Origin: an uncultured Veillonella sp.
GTDB lineage: Bacteria; Bacillota; Negativicutes; Veillonellales; Veillonellaceae
NCBI GenBank assembly: GCA_900538355.1
Contig: UPXS01000001.1
Coordinates: 1-64,000, forward strand
Direction: 5' to 3'
DNA: 64,000 nucleotides
The position numbers were made by a program, and so were the translations under genes. Of the stretch, positions 1 through 9,057 are shown piece by piece (position 1 is the first letter of the stretch; each line of letters starts with the position of its first letter). Under the pieces are notes generated by a model that did no database searches, was not told the origin of the DNA, and saw nothing but the letters and a program-made list of their open reading frames with translations.

Positions 1-81
1 AATAACTGTACATTGTACATCGTCAAAATTGTACATTCTTATATTGACATTTACAGTTTAAGACAGATGAGGTAAGATATA
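1..81 (+). promoter_or_regulatory. Upstream region with three TGTACAT repeats
   Basis: TGTACAT occurs at 7-13, 14-20 and 30-36, all in the same orientation, just upstream of the first gene. A TTGACA hexamer lies at 44-49 but no good -10 follows at normal spacing. The repeats could be a regulator binding site or chance in AT-rich DNA. The region is cut by the window edge. Confidence 0.3.
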
Positions 82-522
82 ATGAATAACATAAGGATTC
101 CAATATATAAAATATTAGCCATATGTTTTTTAGTGGGACTTAGTATAATTTATTTAAATTTTTATGGGACACATACAGAACTAGTAGATTCTTATAGTTT
201 AGGTCGCTATCGAATTGTGTTTGGCGGAATATTACAGGATAGTACATATAAAACTAGATTGGAGTATTCTAAAATTTCTCATAAAGTTGTATTTCCATAT
301 TTATATGTAAAAGGGGATTCAGGTTATACTAGGGTTTTATTAACACCAATAGGTACAGATATTTTAAAGATACCCAATTACTCATTCTATGATACTGCTA
401 GTATAATAGAGGATACTGATAGCATTAATAACTTAAAACGTATTTATGGTAAATCTATATCTATAAAAGATGATCTAAACCAAATTAGTGAAGAGGATAG
501 AAATATATTCAAATCATTATAA
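82..522 (+). CDS. Small membrane-anchored protein of unknown function
   Basis: This is a 146-residue protein that I do not recognise. A hydrophobic stretch at about residues 9-28 looks like a single N-terminal membrane anchor or uncleaved signal, with the rest probably outside the cytoplasmic membrane. The start is supported by GAGGTAAG five bases upstream of the ATG. The gene is more AT-rich than its neighbours and stands alone, with a long bidirectional terminator downstream and the convergent fumC beyond. No catalytic motif, cysteine pair or repeat is visible. Confidence 0.6.
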   Translation: MNNIRIPIYKILAICFLVGLSIIYLNFYGTHTELVDSYSLGRYRIVFGGILQDSTYKTRLEYSKISHKVVFPYLYVKGDSGYTRVLLTPIGTDILKIPNYSFYDTASIIEDTDSINNLKRIYGKSISIKDDLNQISEEDRNIFKSL

Positions 523-652
523 TGAATGCAGGTAGCATAAGGTGTTTCTTTGATTAGAATATATTTTATGCTTAAAATGATGCTTTTAATGGTACATTAT
601 TATAGAATTTCATTAATTTAAATGAAATATTGCTATAAGACATATAAAACAA

Positions 653-721
653 AAAAGGACGCTATAGTCTAATCTTCAGTAATAAGTAGTACTGAAGGTT
701 TCAAGACTATAGCGTCCTTTT
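653..721. terminator. Long bidirectional terminator
   Basis: An 18-bp perfect inverted repeat (653-670 with 704-721) begins with an A-run and ends with a T-run, so it can terminate both the rightward gene at 82-522 and the leftward fumC. A second short stem (CTTCAGTA with TACTGAAG) sits inside the loop. Confidence 0.85.
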
Positions 722-783
722 ATTTTCCGTTCATTTGAGGTATGAGAGGATGTTACAGATATGTCATAGAGATGAGAGAGATT

Positions 784-2139
784 TTATTTCATGCGAACTG
801 CTTCAGCAAATTCGTCTTCAGTCATAAGTTTTTCTTCCAAGATGATTTCTTTGATAGAGCAACCGCGTTCGTACGCTTCTTTTACGACCTTAGCGCTCTT
901 GTCGTAGCCGATGTATGGTGTTAAGGATGTGGCGATCATGAGGGATTGTTCTACGAAGAAGTTGAGTTTTTCAGGCACAAATTCTACGCCGTCGATGCAG
1001 TGTGTTGTGAACGAGTTCATAGCGTCTGAGAGGAGGCGACAGCTTTCAACAAAATCATAAATCATGATAGGCATGTACACGTTCAATTGGAACGCACCGC
1101 TGCCTGCACAGAGTGTCATAGTCGTATTATGACCGAATACTTGGGCGCATACCATGGCCAAGGCTTCACATTGTGTAGGATTTACCTTGCCTGGCATGAT
1201 GGAGGAGCCCGGTTCGTTTTCAGGAAGATGCCATTCGCCATAGCCGCAGCGAGGGCCAGAGCCTAAGAAACGGACGTCGTTAGCGATTTTGAATAGTGTA
1301 GTAGACAACGTATTGAGTGCACCGTGAGCCATCATGAAAGCATCTTTCAAAGATAGGCCTTGGAATTTGTTGTTCTTAACGCGGAATGGAGCGCCTGTTA
1401 CCTCTGGCAATACAGTTTCCATAATGTCTAGATAGCCTTTAGGTGTGTTTACACCAGTACCAACGGCAGTGCCGCCGAGGGCTACGTCGAGTAGGTAGTC
1501 AGCGTTTTGGACAAGCATAGTTTTGGCAGTTTTTAGGCCTTCTACAAAGGCGCTGATTTCTTGGTCGACCATGATGAAAGTAGCATCTTGTAAATGCGTA
1601 CGACCAACTTTTTGCAAGCCTTTACCTTTTTCTTGCAATTTTTCGAAGGATTGGATAAGGCCGTCCAATGCAGGAATTACGCGTTTTGTAATTTCAAAGT
1701 ACGCGCAGATATGCATTGCCGTAGGGAATGTATCGTTTGTACTTTGGCCGCGGTTTACATCGTCGTTAGGATGGAGTGGGTTGATTTCATCTAACTGTTT
1801 AGCCCGGTGAGCGATTACCTCGTTCACATTCATGTTAGTTTGCGTGCCAGAACCTGTTTGGAATACAGTTAATGGGAATTCGTCATCCCATTTGCCGTCC
1901 ACGATCTCATCTACTACTTGAGCGATGAGTTTCGCTTTTTCCTCAGTTACTGCGCCACATTTTGCATTGGTTAAAGCACATGCTTTTTTGACAAGCGCAA
2001 GCGCTTTGATTTGTTCAATAGGGATGCGGTGGTCACCGATCTTAAAGTTATTGAATGAGCGTTGCGTTTGAGGTCCGTAAATTCGTCTAGCGTCGACTTC
2101 GACTGGTCCCATTGAATCATATTCAATTCTTGTTTCCAT
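784..2139 (-). CDS. fumC: Class II fumarate hydratase
   Basis: Catalyses the reversible interconversion of malate and fumarate in the cytoplasm. In a lactate fermenter this would serve the malate-fumarate-succinate branch leading to propionate. The 451-residue length is normal for class II fumarases. The superfamily signature GSSIMPGKVNP lies near residues 310-320 and the GRTHLQDA active-site histidine region is present. An in-frame ATG lies nine codons upstream, but AAGGAGG sits directly before the ATG at 2139, so that start was chosen. No partner gene is adjacent. The identification is very secure. Confidence 0.96.
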   Translation of the reverse strand: METRIEYDSMGPVEVDARRIYGPQTQRSFNNFKIGDHRIPIEQIKALALVKKACALTNAKCGAVTEEKAKLIAQVVDEIVDGKWDDEFPLTVFQTGSGTQTNMNVNEVIAHRAKQLDEINPLHPNDDVNRGQSTNDTFPTAMHICAYFEITKRVIPALDGLIQSFEKLQEKGKGLQKVGRTHLQDATFIMVDQEISAFVEGLKTAKTMLVQNADYLLDVALGGTAVGTGVNTPKGYLDIMETVLPEVTGAPFRVKNNKFQGLSLKDAFMMAHGALNTLSTTLFKIANDVRFLGSGPRCGYGEWHLPENEPGSSIMPGKVNPTQCEALAMVCAQVFGHNTTMTLCAGSGAFQLNVYMPIMIYDFVESCRLLSDAMNSFTTHCIDGVEFVPEKLNFFVEQSLMIATSLTPYIGYDKSAKVVKEAYERGCSIKEIILEEKLMTEDEFAEAVRMK

Positions 2140-2329
2140 AATGTTTACAACCTCCTTAAAAGACATGCCGACCTTATCGTCGGTAATTTAATTATATAAA
2201 ATCCTGTATATTTGTACAGAATAAAAGATAATGATTTCTATTTTCATATAGAGTGGAGTTGTATATGCGATTTGTGCATATACACCAAACTTCTCCTCGC
2301 CGATATATATGCGACGATTTATATTAATT
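2140..2329. promoter_or_regulatory. fumC upstream region
   Basis: This AT-rich stretch lies upstream of fumC on the minus strand. A TATAAT-like hexamer occurs on the minus strand near 2195-2200. A small hairpin (2168-2172 with 2179-2183) sits in the probable leader. A 64-codon minus-strand reading frame across this stretch has no ribosome binding site or recognisable protein and is not called. Confidence 0.35.
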
Positions 2330-2483
2330 TGTATACATGTTTCATAGAGGGTTGATTTGAGAGAGGAAAGGCGATAGTCCAAAAACGACTTAGCGGCCCC
2401 GCGTAGCGGAGTAGGTGGCTTTGGAGGCTTTTGGACTATTGCCTTTTCCTACATAGTTAATGATCTAATGAAACATGTATACA
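2330..2483. repeat. Nested-hairpin element, copy C
   Basis: A perfect 16-bp outer inverted repeat (TGTATACATGTTTCAT at 2330-2345 and its complement at 2468-2483) encloses an inner stem of about 20 bp (2364-2384 with 2429-2450). The loop carries CGACTTAGCG and AGCGGAGTA, a diverged form of the core seen in the elements at 16004-16147 and 16868-17013. Total length is 154 bp, against 144 and 146 bp for those two. It lies between divergent fumC and the OPT gene. Confidence 0.65.
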
Positions 2484-2587
2484 TTATAAATATCGCATAT
2501 ATATTGAAATCATCGCTTTAACAGGATAAAATGGAAGTAGCTTATTATATGTTGTAAGCTCTAGTTTCACAGAGGAGGTAAGTACTT

Positions 2588-4669
2588 ATGAAACATGACT
2601 TTATGAGCCATGACCTTCATCTGCCGGAACTGACACTACGTGGGATGCTACTTGGTGCATTGATTACTGTAATTTTTACAGCATCTAACGTATATCTCGG
2701 TTTGAAGGTTGGTTTGACATTCTCGTCATCCATTCCGGCAGCCATTATTTCAATGGCAATTTTACGTTTCTTCAAGGATTCTAACGTTCTTGAAAACAAC
2801 ATGGTACAAACACAGGCTTCAGCAGCCGGTACTTTGTCCGCAATTATCTTTATCTTGCCAGGTCTACTCATGCTTGGGTATTGGAACGGTTTCCCGTTCT
2901 GGCAAACATTCTTGCTCTGCGCATGCGGTGGTTCTCTAGGTGTGTTATTCACTATTCCATTGCGTCGTGCCATGGTAGTAAATAGTGATCTACCATATCC
3001 AGAAGGCCGTGCAGCAGCAGAAATTTTGAAAGTGGGCTCTCACAATGGTGATCAAGGCCCTCAATCTAGCTCCGGTATGGGCGACATCTTATCCGGTGGT
3101 TTTGTAGCTGGTCTTATCAGCCTTTGTGCAAATGGCTTTAAAGTGCTTGGCGATAGCATGAGCTTCTGGCTTCCTGTAGGTAGCAAAGGTATTACTCAAA
3201 TTCCATTGGGCTTCTCTACAGCGTTGTTAGGTGCTGGTTACCTTATTGGTATCGCTTCCGGTATCGCTATCCTAGTTGGTGTACTCATCGCTTGGGCTGG
3301 CTTCGTACCTTACTTGACTAACATGCTTGCTCCAGATGGTGGTGCTACAGCTAAATTTGCAATGGCTGTTTGGAAATCTAAAGTTCGTTTCATCGGTGCA
3401 GGTGCTATCGGTATCGCAGCGATTTGGACTTTGATTACATTGATCAAACCTATCATCGAAGGTATGAAAATTTCTGTTAAATCCATGAACAGCAGTTCTA
3501 GTGAACGCGAATTGCATCGCATGGATACAGATATGAGTACAAAATCCGTTTTAGGCGTGTTCGCAGTTATTCTTATTGGTTTAGTATTCACATTCTGGGA
3601 ATTCGTTTCTGCAGTACCTATTAGTGCTGGCTTAATGTGGACTCTTGTTGTAGTAGGCATCTTAGTAGCTTTATTAATCGGCTTCTTCGTAGCTGCTGCA
3701 TGTGGTTACATGGCAGGCCTTATCGGTACATCTGCATCTCCAATCTCTGGTATTGGTATCTTGGCGACTATTATTTCTTCCCTAGTGGTGTACTTCATCG
3801 CTTCTGAAAATAACTTGTTCGCTACAGAAGCAGGCGTACAATTCGCTACAGCTATGGCTATCTTCATGACATCCGTAGTTATCGCGATTGCATCTATTTC
3901 TAACGATAACTTGCAAGACTTGAAAACAGGTCAACTCGTTGGTGCTACACCTTGGCGTCAACAAATTGCATTGTTACTTGGCTCCGTAGCTGGTGCGATT
4001 GCAATTGCTCCTGTTCTTAACTTGCTTTACCAAGCATACGGCTTCACAGGTGCGTTACCACGTGCTGAAATGGATCCTAATGCTGCATTATCCGCTCCAC
4101 AAGCAACTTTGATGACTACAATTGCTCAAGGTATCTTCAGTTCTAGCATGGATTGGAACTACATCTTGATCGGCGTTGGTGTTGGCGTAGTAGCAATCAT
4201 CGTTAACTTAATTCTTAAGAGCACAACAGCTTCTTTAACATTGCCTCCATTGGCAGTTGGTATGGGTATCTACTTACCTCCAACATTGGAAGTACCTCTC
4301 ATTTTAGGTTCTTTCATTAGCTATTTCGTAGGTCGTTACCTAGTAGCTCGTGCTAAAATGCGTGCTGGCGAACTTGCTGAGTACGATGTTGAACAATCTA
4401 ACCGCCGTGGCGTTCTCTTTGCCTCTGGTTTGATTGTTGGTGAAAGCTTGATTGGTGTAATCATAGCTGTTATTATTGTATTGTCCGTTACAACTGGTGG
4501 TGGTGAATCTCCACTTGAACTAGTAGGCCCTGATTTTGAAAGCACAGCACAATGGTTAGGATTGCTTGCATTCATCTTCTCTGGTTTATACCTTGTTCGC
4601 CGTGTTGTAGCACACAAATTCAATAAAGAAGAAGCTTTAGCAATGAAAGCTGAGCAAGAACAACAATAA
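2588..4669 (+). CDS. OPT-family oligopeptide/metal-chelate transporter
   Basis: This 693-residue polytopic membrane protein belongs to the OPT (oligopeptide transporter) family. The N-terminal part, with LRGMLLGALITVIF, the ASNVYLGLKVGLTF segment and the DLPYPEGRAAAEIL motif, is typical of the bacterial OPT branch, which is thought to import small peptides or metal-chelate complexes. Many hydrophobic segments span the whole length. AGAGGAGG before the ATG supports the start. The exported protein at 4680 starts 10 bases after the stop and is probably co-transcribed. The substrate cannot be told from sequence. Confidence 0.9.
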   Translation: MKHDFMSHDLHLPELTLRGMLLGALITVIFTASNVYLGLKVGLTFSSSIPAAIISMAILRFFKDSNVLENNMVQTQASAAGTLSAIIFILPGLLMLGYWNGFPFWQTFLLCACGGSLGVLFTIPLRRAMVVNSDLPYPEGRAAAEILKVGSHNGDQGPQSSSGMGDILSGGFVAGLISLCANGFKVLGDSMSFWLPVGSKGITQIPLGFSTALLGAGYLIGIASGIAILVGVLIAWAGFVPYLTNMLAPDGGATAKFAMAVWKSKVRFIGAGAIGIAAIWTLITLIKPIIEGMKISVKSMNSSSSERELHRMDTDMSTKSVLGVFAVILIGLVFTFWEFVSAVPISAGLMWTLVVVGILVALLIGFFVAAACGYMAGLIGTSASPISGIGILATIISSLVVYFIASENNLFATEAGVQFATAMAIFMTSVVIAIASISNDNLQDLKTGQLVGATPWRQQIALLLGSVAGAIAIAPVLNLLYQAYGFTGALPRAEMDPNAALSAPQATLMTTIAQGIFSSSMDWNYILIGVGVGVVAIIVNLILKSTTASLTLPPLAVGMGIYLPPTLEVPLILGSFISYFVGRYLVARAKMRAGELAEYDVEQSNRRGVLFASGLIVGESLIGVIIAVIIVLSVTTGGGESPLELVGPDFESTAQWLGLLAFIFSGLYLVRRVVAHKFNKEEALAMKAEQEQQ

Positions 4670-4679
4670 GAGGTAAACA

Positions 4680-5522
4680 ATGAAATTAAAACAGTCTGTA
4701 CTCATCATGATGGCTGCTGCATTGCCAGTAGTATCCTTTGCAGCAAGCGAAATTCCTGTAACTAAAGACACTGCTACAGTGCAAGCAGCGCAAGCTGATA
4801 CGAATAAAGTAAATCGCAATGATTTAACATATCGTATCTCTAGCACTGCTACACCAGAGCAAAACCGTGCGTTACGCTCTGTAGCAACTAAGGTTGATCG
4901 CAATGCAGTGGAAGTAGTAGCACCAAATGCGGACCGCTATATGGATCGTAAAGAGGTGGCTGTATCTCCAGTGGAATCTACTACAGATCATCTTGATCTA
5001 GTGTTCCCAACAGTTAAATCTGTTAGCCCAACTGTAGAAAAAGCAATCAATAACACTATCAAAAAATACGTTGCTAAAGTACAAAACGACGTAGAAAAAT
5101 TGAATGCCAAAGAAGCTGATAAAACAAATGTAGTAATGTACTACGATGTTAAAACAGATAAAAATGGTATTTTCAGTGTATTGATTCATACGTATACAAT
5201 GCGTGATCGTGATGCGAATGGCGTCAACTATGTAAAAGGCTTTACATTCAACACTACAACAGGTCGTCAATTATCCTTGTATGACCTTGGTGGTCTTAAT
5301 AAAAAAGAATTAGTGAACGCTATCGACAATAATCAAGATGTGAAAAATCAATTAGGCGGCGAAGTAAACATCGATAAAATGCCTACTGAATTCTACACAA
5401 CTGATGATTATTCTGTTGTAATGATTTTACAACAAGACGTGGATACAATCCACAGTGCAGGTACCGTATATGTACCAGTTGGTAACTTACGTGACCGCCA
5501 AAATGATGTAACAAAAAAATAA
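4680..5522 (+). CDS. Exported DUF3298/RsiV-like protein
   Basis: This 280-residue protein has a clear N-terminal signal peptide with likely cleavage after VSFAA. Residues from about 100 to the end, from LDLVFPTV through the GFTFNTTTGRQLSLYDL segment to the C-terminal VYVPVGNL, resemble the DUF3298 domain found in RsiV and in PdaC-type proteins. In RsiV that domain binds lysozyme, but there is no sigma factor beside this gene, so an anti-sigma role is not supported. It is probably co-transcribed with the OPT transporter. The start has AAGAGG upstream. Confidence 0.7.
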   Translation: MKLKQSVLIMMAAALPVVSFAASEIPVTKDTATVQAAQADTNKVNRNDLTYRISSTATPEQNRALRSVATKVDRNAVEVVAPNADRYMDRKEVAVSPVESTTDHLDLVFPTVKSVSPTVEKAINNTIKKYVAKVQNDVEKLNAKEADKTNVVMYYDVKTDKNGIFSVLIHTYTMRDRDANGVNYVKGFTFNTTTGRQLSLYDLGGLNKKELVNAIDNNQDVKNQLGGEVNIDKMPTEFYTTDDYSVVMILQQDVDTIHSAGTVYVPVGNLRDRQNDVTKK

Positions 5523-5576
5523 TCGAACTGTGTGAATTCGATTATGTGTGTATAGTAACAGCTGTTTAATTGTGAG

Positions 5577-5608
5577 AAGAACCGCTCCTTTAGGGGCGGT
5601 TCTTTTTT
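5577..5608 (+). terminator. Rho-independent terminator
   Basis: AAGAACCGCTCC pairs with GGGGCGGTTCTT across a TTTA loop and runs into a T-tract. It ends the OPT/DUF3298 unit. Confidence 0.9.
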
Positions 5609-5670
5609 CGTATTATAGCAATTAAAATATAAAGGGAGATTACTATTTAGCTTTGAATGAGGGTAAAACA

Positions 5671-5697
5671 AAAAGCCGTGTAGGAACACGGCTTTTT
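5671..5697 (-). terminator. Terminator of the SLH gene at 5716
   Basis: AAAAGCCGTG pairs with CACGGCTTTTT. Read on the minus strand it directly follows the stop codon of the SLH protein gene. Confidence 0.85.
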
Positions 5698-5715
5698 ATC
5701 GTTGCGATTATTTAA

Positions 5716-7098
5716 TTATTTATTTGTTGTGTCGTAGTAGTTTACGCGTGGAGGCAATGGGAATTGGATCGCTGCATCCGGTTTTACTGTCTCAGGTTGA
5801 GGTAATTCTACGACTACATTGTTTTTGAATTTCTTTTTGAAAGCTTTTACAGTGTCCTTTTGAACAGAGTCGGCTGTAATGATAAGAGCGCTTGTATCGT
5901 CGTTAGGACGGATGGAGATGATATTACCTTTTGGCTCTTTTGCCTTGTATAAATCAATAGCGTCAGATTGGTAATCTTCAAGTTGTGCTTGATTTAACTT
6001 GCCTTGAGATACAACAAGGGCACTTTCAAGTTGAGGATCTTGTGTTTCAGAGATGGCATGAGCAACAGCCTCTGCTTTTTTCTTATCTGTTAAAGACGCA
6101 TGTAACTTGCCGCCATCCCAGAAGAGGGCACCGTCTTGACGGAATTTTGTGAAGTCGTTGCCATAGCCTAATGTTTTGTCGATGATAGTAGCTGTTTTGC
6201 TTTCTACTTGTTGCTTGAACAATGTGTTGTGGAATGCAAGAGCTTGTTCTGTTTGTGTCATGCGATATGCAATTTCAGCTGCTTCCGCACGGGTTACATA
6301 TTTTTCAGGATTAAATAATGTACCAGGAGCGTAGTTTGTGAAGCCAAGGTATGCAAGTTCACGAACTGCATCTTGAGCCCAAGGAGCTACAAATTTTTGG
6401 TCTCCATAAGCAATATTATCAAGGGCTGTTGGATCTTCTGTTGTGTATCCTAAGTAGTGAATATAGTTGTCCGCTACTACAGCGAATTCTTGGCGAGACA
6501 TATATTTTTCTGGTTTGTATGTGTTATCGCCATAGCCGCTGATGATATTTTTACGCGCTACAGATTCGATAGCGAGGGCAGACCAACGATCGGATGTAAT
6601 ATCTTTAAATTTGCTAGATAAGAAGGCAGCTGTACCATCATCAGTAATGTTGTTGAAGAGAGCCGCTACTTCTTCACGAGTCATAGGTTGATTAGGTCGG
6701 AATGTACCGTCAGAATAACCTTTCATTAGATTTGCTTTTGTTACAGTACTGATAGAATTGGCAGCCCAGAAATCGCTAGGAACATCAGAGAAGATGTGGG
6801 CACGGATTTTTTGAATGTCTTGAGGCGTACCAATAGATGTATTCACAACTACAGGTGTAGCAGCTTTAGCGGCATCAAATTTATGAGCCTCTGCTTTAGT
6901 TGTTGCTACATTAGGAGCAGCTGTGTTTATAGTAACTGCTTGCGTGGAGGCTACGCTAGGTGCTTCAACCTTTGTGGATGCTGCTGCAGTGGCAGGAGCA
7001 TGAGTCGTAGTATTTGCAGAAGCAAAGCCAAAACTTGTTGTGGCTAATAATGTGCCTAGAACGAGGGCACGTAATGCGTAAGGGGTGTTCTTGTACAT
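5716..7098 (-). CDS. Exported SLH-domain envelope protein with conserved C-terminal domain
   Basis: This 460-residue protein has a signal peptide (about 1-29), an Ala/Thr/Val-rich linker to about residue 95, and three SLH domains between about 100 and 285, each with the conserved R-E/Q/A-E/Q signature (MTREEVAAL, MSRQEFAVV, VTRAEAAEI). In Veillonella-type diderms SLH domains bind modified peptidoglycan and link it to the outer membrane. There is no C-terminal beta-barrel as in OmpM. Instead, residues of about 290-460 form a domain shared with the next protein (FRQDGALFWDGGKLHASL here, FQDYGVMYWRDNQLHVAL there). The function of that domain is unknown. Confidence 0.85.
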   Translation of the reverse strand: MYKNTPYALRALVLGTLLATTSFGFASANTTTHAPATAAASTKVEAPSVASTQAVTINTAAPNVATTKAEAHKFDAAKAATPVVVNTSIGTPQDIQKIRAHIFSDVPSDFWAANSISTVTKANLMKGYSDGTFRPNQPMTREEVAALFNNITDDGTAAFLSSKFKDITSDRWSALAIESVARKNIISGYGDNTYKPEKYMSRQEFAVVADNYIHYLGYTTEDPTALDNIAYGDQKFVAPWAQDAVRELAYLGFTNYAPGTLFNPEKYVTRAEAAEIAYRMTQTEQALAFHNTLFKQQVESKTATIIDKTLGYGNDFTKFRQDGALFWDGGKLHASLTDKKKAEAVAHAISETQDPQLESALVVSQGKLNQAQLEDYQSDAIDLYKAKEPKGNIISIRPNDDTSALIITADSVQKDTVKAFKKKFKNNVVVELPQPETVKPDAAIQFPLPPRVNYYDTTNK

Positions 7099-7223
7099 AA
7101 AAATCCTTCCTAATTATGGTAAAGGCTAGTGCCAAGTAGCCATAGAATATAAACTTTCACCAACAATAAAATCTATATTCATTATATAGCGAATAATAGG
7201 GCATGCATAGTGATATAAACAAA

Positions 7224-7252
7224 GCAGCGTAATACTAAACGTATACGCTGCC
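7224..7252 (-). terminator. Terminator of the SLH gene at 7276
   Basis: GCAGCGTA (7224-7231) pairs with TACGCTGC (7244-7251). On the minus strand it is followed by TTTGTTT just downstream of the stop codon. Confidence 0.7.
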
Positions 7253-7275
7253 TTGGTTAGTTGAGTGAACGCCGA

Positions 7276-9057
7276 TTAGCGTTTTACTGTCATTTTTACT
7301 TTGGAACCGAATAATTTAGAGATTCCTTGTTGAGTTGCTTTAGATGCAGTTGTTACAACAGCGTAAAGTTGGTTGTTTTCTACATCTGGGAATGTAGCTA
7401 GAATTGTACCAGCCTTTTCGTTTTTGTTGTAGTAGTTGCGGAAGTTCGCATCGATTGCATCGTATTCAGTTTGGCTGTATTGGGATGGTTCAACTACAAC
7501 GTAGTTATTTACAGTGGAATCACCACGTGCTGCAAGATTTGCTTTAACTGTGGAAATATCGCTATCTGTTTTCAATGCTACGTGCAATTGATTGTCACGC
7601 CAGTACATTACACCGTAATCTTGGAAAGCATCTTCTGTTTTGTATGTTTTATTCAATTCAGCGAATACTTTATCTTCTAAAGCAGCTTGTTGTTTTTGAT
7701 CAAGTGCTTTTAACGTGCTGCGACGAACAGGTCGAACTGTGCGAGTAGGTTCAGTTTTTTGAGCTACTGCAGCATTTTTATTGCCCTTTACGTCTTTTTC
7801 AACTTTTTTTGCATCAGCTTTTACGGCTTTGTCAGCTTTAGCTACATCTTTTTTAGCAGCTTTGCTTACTTTGGACGCATCTTTTTCTGCTGCTGTATCA
7901 GCTTTTTTTACATCTTCTTTTACAACTGTTTCAGCTTTTGCTTCAGTTGTAGTATGTTTTGGTGTTGCAAGGCCAGCACCATTAAGCATGCGGTTCAAGA
8001 TTGTTGCCGCTTGTGCTCTGGTTACAGGTTGTTTAGGGTTGAAGTTTTCAGTCGCTCCAGATGCTACAATGCCACGTTGTGCCATGTATTGGATATCTGC
8101 TAAGTAAGCAGAGGAGATGCTAGCTTCATCTTTAAATGTTACTTTTTCTGTTTTTACAGGTGTAGAAAGATTCAATTTTTTTGCTAGGCTAGCAGCAGAA
8201 GCAACGAATTGTTCGCGGTCCATAGTTTTGCTAGGTGTGAAAGCTGTTTTAGATGTGCCTTCCATTACGCCTGCAGCACTTACTAATTTGATAGCAGAGC
8301 TAGACCAACGATCTGCTTCTACATCAGAGTAAGAAGTAGAGGCCTCTTTAGTTACGATATCAGCTAATTCTTGTTCGTTTAAGTTATGTTGTAATACTTT
8401 ACCGTAAATAGCAGCAGCTTGTTCACGAGTGATTTGTGCACTAGGTTTGAATGTATTATCAGCATAACCAGAAAGGTAACCAGCTTGAGTCATTGCTTGG
8501 ATAGCATCGCGAGCCCAGTTATCTTTTGTGTCAGGGTAAACGCCAGCAGGTAGGTTTTCTTTAGCTTTTACAGCTTTTTTACCTTCTACCTTAGCAGCAT
8601 CTTCTTTTACATCATTTTTAACAGATGTATCAACGCGTTTAGCGTCATTTTTTACAGAAGTGTCAACACGTTTTGCATCGTTTTTCACAGATGTATCTAC
8701 ACGCTTAGCATCGGCTTTAGCGGATGTATTAGCATGTTTTGCATCATGTTTTACAACTGTAGTGCCATGTTTAGCATCATTTTTTACGGATGTATCAATG
8801 CGTTTAGCGTCATTTTTCACAGATGTATCAACGCGTTTAGCATCATTTTTTACGGAAGTATCAACACGTTTAGCATCGTTTTTTACAGATGTATCTACAC
8901 GGTGTTCATCAGTTTTAGCAGCTACTTCAGCCTTATTAGCTGTAGCAGATACTTCAGATTTTACATGAGCCGCAGTTGTTTCAGCGTGAGCCATGCCGAA
9001 TGTGGAACCAAGGGCCAATGTGATTGCCAAGGACAAAGATAATTTATTTAGTTTCAT
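7276..9057 (-). CDS. Exported SLH-domain protein with 11-residue repeats
   Basis: This 593-residue protein has a signal peptide (about 1-25), roughly ten tandem 11-residue units of the type DAKRVDTSVKN (about residues 50-160), three SLH domains (about 170-365; ITREQAAAI, MDREQFVAS, VTRAQAATI), a second stretch of about four diverged 11-residue units (about 375-430, Lys/Ala-rich), and a C-terminal domain (about 450-593) homologous to that of the SLH protein at 5716. The hendecad period suggests a right-handed coiled coil spanning the periplasm. AAAGGAG precedes the start. Role inferred: envelope spacer or tether. Confidence 0.85.
   Translation of the reverse strand: MKLNKLSLSLAITLALGSTFGMAHAETTAAHVKSEVSATANKAEVAAKTDEHRVDTSVKNDAKRVDTSVKNDAKRVDTSVKNDAKRIDTSVKNDAKHGTTVVKHDAKHANTSAKADAKRVDTSVKNDAKRVDTSVKNDAKRVDTSVKNDVKEDAAKVEGKKAVKAKENLPAGVYPDTKDNWARDAIQAMTQAGYLSGYADNTFKPSAQITREQAAAIYGKVLQHNLNEQELADIVTKEASTSYSDVEADRWSSSAIKLVSAAGVMEGTSKTAFTPSKTMDREQFVASAASLAKKLNLSTPVKTEKVTFKDEASISSAYLADIQYMAQRGIVASGATENFNPKQPVTRAQAATILNRMLNGAGLATPKHTTTEAKAETVVKEDVKKADTAAEKDASKVSKAAKKDVAKADKAVKADAKKVEKDVKGNKNAAVAQKTEPTRTVRPVRRSTLKALDQKQQAALEDKVFAELNKTYKTEDAFQDYGVMYWRDNQLHVALKTDSDISTVKANLAARGDSTVNNYVVVEPSQYSQTEYDAIDANFRNYYNKNEKAGTILATFPDVENNQLYAVVTTASKATQQGISKLFGSKVKMTVKR
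7770..7935 (-). repeat. Second 33-bp-period coding repeat in the SLH gene
   Basis: About four diverged hendecads (EDVKKADTAAE, KDASKVSKAAK, KDVAKADKAVK, ADAKKVEKDVK) follow the third SLH domain. They match the register of the N-terminal array but are less uniform. Confidence 0.6.
8580..8910 (-). repeat. Tandem 33-bp coding repeats
   Basis: About ten 33-bp units encode the 11-residue repeats at the N-terminus of the SLH protein. Six are close to DAKRVDTSVKN and the middle two are diverged. Near-identical units make copy-number change by slippage or recombination plausible, always in frame. Confidence 0.85.

Noticed and set aside
742..924. 60-codon plus-strand frame at the end of fumC
   Set aside because: It lies antisense to the conserved fumC 3' end and has no family resemblance.
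2188..2382. 64-codon minus-strand frame upstream of fumC
   Set aside because: It runs through the hairpin element and the fumC leader and has no ribosome binding site or recognisable domain.
4680..5522. Anti-sigma factor RsiV
   Set aside because: The DUF3298-like domain fits, but there is no cytoplasmic anti-sigma part and no ECF sigma gene nearby; the protein begins with a cleavable signal peptide.
7759..8107. Plus-strand reading frames over the SLH gene
   Set aside because: They are antisense shadows of the hendecad-coding region, Phe/Ser/Cys-rich with no ribosome binding site.
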